Origin: Cytophagaceae bacterium
GTDB lineage: Bacteria > Bacteroidota > Bacteroidia > Cytophagales > Cyclobacteriaceae
Direction of reading: 5' to 3'
Length of the DNA stretch: 64,000 nt
Assembly (NCBI GenBank): GCA_006969745.1
Contig: CP030886.1
Coordinates: forward strand, 2,205,234 to 2,269,233
Position 1 is the first letter of the stretch, and every line of letters begins with the position of its first letter. Made by a program: the position numbers and the translations under genes. This document shows positions 60,760-64,000 of the stretch, piece after piece. The notes beneath the pieces were generated by a model that did not search any database, was not told where the DNA came from, and worked only from the letters and a program-made list of their open reading frames with translations.

Positions 60760-62982
60760 ATGAATTTTCAAAGAATCGCTCACCATGTATTCTTATTGCT
60801 TGCCGGCCTGTCGGCCTGGGGCCAGACAATCGAAGGAACGATCAAAGACTCCGATACCGGTGAGCCCGTGGAGTTTGTCACCATCTACAACCTGACAAAG
60901 GACGTCCATTCGCATAGCAACTTGACCGGAAGCTTTTCGCTAAAGAATACACTTCCGGGCGATTCCATTTTCATCTCCATGGTCGGGTATGATCGCATGC
61001 AATTTGTGGTAGCCGAAAGTACGGATTGGAACCTAAGGATTCAGCCCGCTCCAGTGGAGCTTTCGCAGGTAACAATCACTCCCGAAATCAATACCCTCAA
61101 CAAAATCAAACAAATAGACCTGAAGCTGAATCCGGTGAATTCGTCTCAGGAGATATTGCGGAAAGTTCCAGGGCTGTTTATTGCGCAGCATGCGGGAGGA
61201 GGCAAGGCGGAGCAGATCTTTTTAAGAGGCTTTGATATTGATCACGGCACTGACATTCAAATTACAGCAGATGGTATTCCCGTCAATATGGTATCTCACG
61301 CGCATGGACAAGGTTATGCGGATCTTCATTTTCTTATTCCGGAGACCGTACAAGGAGTTGATTTTGGTAAAGGGCCATATTATGCTGAGAAAGGAAACTT
61401 CACTACGGCAGGTTATGTAGATTTCAACACGCACGATCGCATAGATCAGAGCAGCGTGAAGGTGGAAGCCGGAAGATTCAACACCTTGCGAAACGTAAGC
61501 TTAATTGACCTGGTCAGTGGCAATGGCGCACAAGATGCCTATATAGCGACAGAATATATGATCTCAGATGGGCCGTTTGAATCTCCTCAAAATTTCAACC
61601 GTCTAAACCTTTTTGGAAAGTACAATGCTCAGATTGGAAATGATTTCCTAACTGTCCAGGCGTCTACTTTTCAAAGTAAGTGGGATGCCTCAGGGCAAAT
61701 TCCGGTGCGCGCGGTAGCTTCGGGACAGATCGGAAGATTCGGTGCGATTGATGACACCGAGGGAGGAGAGACCTCCAGGCAAAACTTCCTTATTGATTAT
61801 ACCTCGTCGTTTGCTAATGGTGATTTTATGCAGACCAAAGCTTATGTTTCTAAGTACGACTTTGAACTGTATAGCAACTTCACCTTTTTCCTCGATGATC
61901 CTGTCAATGGAGATCAGATCAGGCAGAAAGAATCACGGACGATATATGGTGTACAAACGACATATAACAACGGCACCCGATTGTTTTCCGGTGATCTTAC
62001 ACTGGAAAGTGGAGTTGGATTTCGGTACGATAACGTCGACGGTGTTGAGCTTTCACACACAAGAAACAGAACTGAAACACTTGAGCCAATCGCACTTGCT
62101 GATGTAGATGAATTCAATGGTTTTGTGTTTTCCGGTGCTACCTGGGAGTCTGGCAAGTGGATGCTTAATGCCGGCCTTAGAATGGATCAATTTAGGTTTG
62201 AAGAGGTTGACTTTCTTTCTGCCAGCTATGATCGAAAATCGAGTACTCAGGGCATAATATCGCCCAAGCTAAACGTGATCTACAGCCCCTCACGAAAATG
62301 GCAGCTATATGCAAAATCAGGGAAAGGGTTCCACAGCAATGATACGCGAGTGGTTCTGAGAGAGCGTACTCAAAATACGCTTCCAGCAGCATGGGGATAT
62401 GATCTAGGTACTGTCTATCAACCGATAGACAGACTCTTCATTGATGTGGCATATTGGCAGTTGCACTTGGATCAGGAGTTTGTCTATGTTGGAGATGTGG
62501 GCATTGTGGAGCCAAGTGGTCAAACGAAGAGAACAGGTGTGGATCTAGGTCTCAACTATCAGCTAACGGATGAGATTTTTGTTTATTCCAATATTAATTA
62601 TGCTAATCCGCGGGCAATCGATGAACCTGAAGGAGCTGATTATATACCCCTGGCACCGACCTTTACGAGCATTGGAGGACTTACCTATAAAGGCAAAAGG
62701 CTGAATGGCTCCCTTCGATATCGGTACATAAAAGATCGTGCTGCCAATGAGGATAATACAGTGACCGCCGAAGGCTACTTCCTTACTGATGTAAATCTGG
62801 CTTATGATCACTCGAAATGGACTGTTTCTTTAGCGATAGAAAACTTATTCAACGTTGAATGGAGAGAAGCACAATTTGATACGGAATCCAGATTGGCCGG
62901 TGAAGCTGAATCGATTTCAGAAATCCATTTTACTCCGGGAGTTCCGTTCTTTTTTAAAGCGGGATTGACGTTTAAGTTTTAG
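60760..62982 (+). CDS. TonB-dependent receptor
   Basis: 740 residues with a signal peptide ending at SAWGQ, a carboxypeptidase regulatory-like domain (about 23-105, TIEGTIKDSDTGEPVEFVTI), a plug domain (about 120-230, with QIFLRGFDIDHGTDIQITAD and HAHGQGYADLHFLIPE) and a barrel ending FFFKAGLTFKF. The HAHGQGYADLH block marks a specific receptor subgroup; I do not know its ligand. No SusD-like partner is adjacent. It is divergent from the ECF sigma pair and may be under its control. Confidence 0.93.
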   Translation: MNFQRIAHHVFLLLAGLSAWGQTIEGTIKDSDTGEPVEFVTIYNLTKDVHSHSNLTGSFSLKNTLPGDSIFISMVGYDRMQFVVAESTDWNLRIQPAPVELSQVTITPEINTLNKIKQIDLKLNPVNSSQEILRKVPGLFIAQHAGGGKAEQIFLRGFDIDHGTDIQITADGIPVNMVSHAHGQGYADLHFLIPETVQGVDFGKGPYYAEKGNFTTAGYVDFNTHDRIDQSSVKVEAGRFNTLRNVSLIDLVSGNGAQDAYIATEYMISDGPFESPQNFNRLNLFGKYNAQIGNDFLTVQASTFQSKWDASGQIPVRAVASGQIGRFGAIDDTEGGETSRQNFLIDYTSSFANGDFMQTKAYVSKYDFELYSNFTFFLDDPVNGDQIRQKESRTIYGVQTTYNNGTRLFSGDLTLESGVGFRYDNVDGVELSHTRNRTETLEPIALADVDEFNGFVFSGATWESGKWMLNAGLRMDQFRFEEVDFLSASYDRKSSTQGIISPKLNVIYSPSRKWQLYAKSGKGFHSNDTRVVLRERTQNTLPAAWGYDLGTVYQPIDRLFIDVAYWQLHLDQEFVYVGDVGIVEPSGQTKRTGVDLGLNYQLTDEIFVYSNINYANPRAIDEPEGADYIPLAPTFTSIGGLTYKGKRLNGSLRYRYIKDRAANEDNTVTAEGYFLTDVNLAYDHSKWTVSLAIENLFNVEWREAQFDTESRLAGEAESISEIHFTPGVPFFFKAGLTFKF

Positions 62983-63073
62983 GTCACCATCATTACGAGT
63001 GAAGAATGAATGAAGTAATCTCATGTTTTATGGATCTACAACCCGAGATTGTTTCGCTGTGCTCACGATGACG
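62983..63073. repeat. solitary relative of the 47.4-48.7 kb palindromic unit
   Basis: The left arm (gtcaccatcattacgag... to gaagtaatctc, 62983-63022) and right arm (gagattgtttcgc...cacgatgacg, 63045-63073) form an inverted pair with the same ends as the array units (CGTCAT and AATCTC). The right arm's complement matches the array left arm at about three quarters of positions. It sits just after the TonB receptor gene and has no gene in its loop. Confidence 0.75.
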
Positions 63074-63089
63074 TTTAAGAGGTAATTTG

Positions 63090-64000
63090 TTATCTAAACC
63101 TTCTAAACAACACCTTCAAGAACTCCTTCACTTCGTCAGACTGCATGTCCCACTCGTTGTGTTTCGCATATCCTTGCACCAGAAACTCAACGGACTCATC
63201 AAAGGAGTTGTAATCTTCAAGTTCAACAAGGGCATTTTCAAACTCATGCTTATCGTTTCGGAAAAGCTCTTTAATGAACATGTATCGATGGTTGAGGGAG
63301 ATTAGCTCCAGAATAGCACCTTCTTTTTTGCTGCTATCGAGGTGATCAGCTACAGTCTCTTCCTGACTTTCAAACTGCTTATTGATAGTTTCTTCAGGAA
63401 AATCATCTTCCTTATCTTCATCCTCCAACATTACAGGAGTACGCACCTCTTTCTTTGGTTCCTCTTCTTCTTCATGCTCTTCTTCCTCCCCCGCTTTCGA
63501 CTCTTCTTCTTTTACTTCGGGTTTTGATTCTTCTTTTTCCTCTGCTACAGTTTCAGACTCGCTCATGTCCTCAATGTCTTCTTCGATCATGGCATCATCC
63601 TCGGCACTCATTTTGATATTGGCCGTTTCTTCGTTGGCATCTGGAGCCGTCTTTTTTGGTTTCGGCCGTTCTTCAACCAAATCTTCTTCACCGGGTTCGA
63701 AAAGATCATCCTCATCAAACTCGTCCATTTCTGGATCATCTGAGAATATTTTCTCTACAGAAATGGGGAGAATATCATTTAACAGCTCGCATTCTGCTTT
63801 TACAGCTTCGGTGGTGTCAAAGTCATCAAACTCTTCAGGCAGCTCATCCACTACATCGTCAATGGTCAGACCCTTCATGTCAGAAAGGAAGTTCTGAATT
63901 TCTTTTTTGTGGATTTTCAGGTATTTCACTGTCCCTTCCACCGATTTTTCTTTAATAGTCTCAACACCACGGCTGTCCAAATCTATCTGCACATATGCTT
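63090..64000 (-). CDS. acidic protein of unknown function (start outside the window)
   Basis: At least 300 residues are visible. A GTG at 63992 is a possible start but the frame stays open to the window edge, so the protein may be longer. The middle (about 100-215) is highly acidic low-complexity sequence with Glu/Asp runs and KPKK stretches. The C-terminal 90 residues (ISLNHRYMFIKELFRNDKHE, then LVQGYAKHNEWDMQSDEVKEFL, ending LKVLFRRFR) form a compact helical domain conserved in Bacteroidota. By position it is unrelated to the defence island. Function unknown. Confidence 0.8.
   Translation of the reverse strand, partial: AYVQIDLDSRGVETIKEKSVEGTVKYLKIHKKEIQNFLSDMKGLTIDDVVDELPEEFDDFDTTEAVKAECELLNDILPISVEKIFSDDPEMDEFDEDDLFEPGEEDLVEERPKPKKTAPDANEETANIKMSAEDDAMIEEDIEDMSESETVAEEKEESKPEVKEEESKAGEEEEHEEEEEPKKEVRTPVMLEDEDKEDDFPEETINKQFESQEETVADHLDSSKKEGAILELISLNHRYMFIKELFRNDKHEFENALVELEDYNSFDESVEFLVQGYAKHNEWDMQSDEVKEFLKVLFRRFR

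Overview
The window looks like a chromosomal segment of a marine-type Bacteroidota, most likely a member of Cytophagales; the genus cannot be fixed from the sequence. The evidence is four lineage-typical sets: SusC/FhuA-like TonB-dependent receptors with carboxypeptidase-like N-terminal domains, DUF4249 and GLPGLI-family partners, very large MacB/FtsX permeases paired with PadR regulators, and promoters of the TTTG-N19-TAnnTTTG type with no obvious Shine-Dalgarno sequences. No rRNA, tRNA or CRISPR was found.

Layout. 1-12.8 kb is mostly housekeeping: the end of an FtsX permease, glnS, a YcbX-like MOSC protein, a membrane-anchored MepA-like peptidase, secreted lipoproteins, a penicillin-acylase-type lipoprotein, hemC, a RimK/LysX-type DTGA protein, holB, a GlmU-like nucleotidyltransferase and type B ribosomal protein L31. 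12.8-20.3 kb has a Wzi/RemB-like outer membrane protein, yifB (comM), a 1.1-kb insertion bounded by a second copy of the yifB 3' end, a Crp/Fnr regulator followed by a perfect FNR-type box, and a DUF2254 protein. 20.4-29.3 kb holds three large permeases and two PadR regulators arranged divergently. 29.3-41.4 kb is a mixed block: a zincin lipoprotein, an XRE/membrane protein pair, 5-formyl-THF cyclo-ligase, Tpx, a TonB receptor plus DUF4249 pair, a DUF4331 protein split over two genes plus a TPR lipoprotein, and a SiaC-like protein. 41.6-47.4 kb is a divergent signalling and receptor locus: TonB-type receptor and GLPGLI protein on one strand, histidine kinase and OmpR-type regulator on the other, with four helically phased repeats between them.

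47.4-59 kb is the accessory region. It opens with a 1.4-kb array of about 85-bp palindromic units, in which one unit carries a GIY-YIG endonuclease gene inside its loop; this looks like an autonomous element and its gene-less derivatives. A 21-bp minisatellite follows. Then comes a type I restriction-modification island: XRE regulator with an 18-bp palindromic operator, membrane-anchored coiled-coil protein, HsdM, HsdS, a caspase/CHAT-like protease candidate, a broken copy of the hsdR 5' end, a KAP P-loop NTPase, and HsdR. The genes are co-directional and nearly all overlapping or abutting, so the accessory proteins are probably co-expressed with the restriction enzyme.

59-64 kb has an ECF sigma/anti-sigma pair, a TonB-dependent receptor, a solitary relative of the palindromic repeat, and the start of an acidic protein that runs off the window.

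The strongest candidates for something undescribed are the GIY-YIG element nested in its own palindromic array and the type I RM island with embedded protease-like and KAP NTPase genes. All family assignments were made by eye from motifs and remembered family features; no database search was run.
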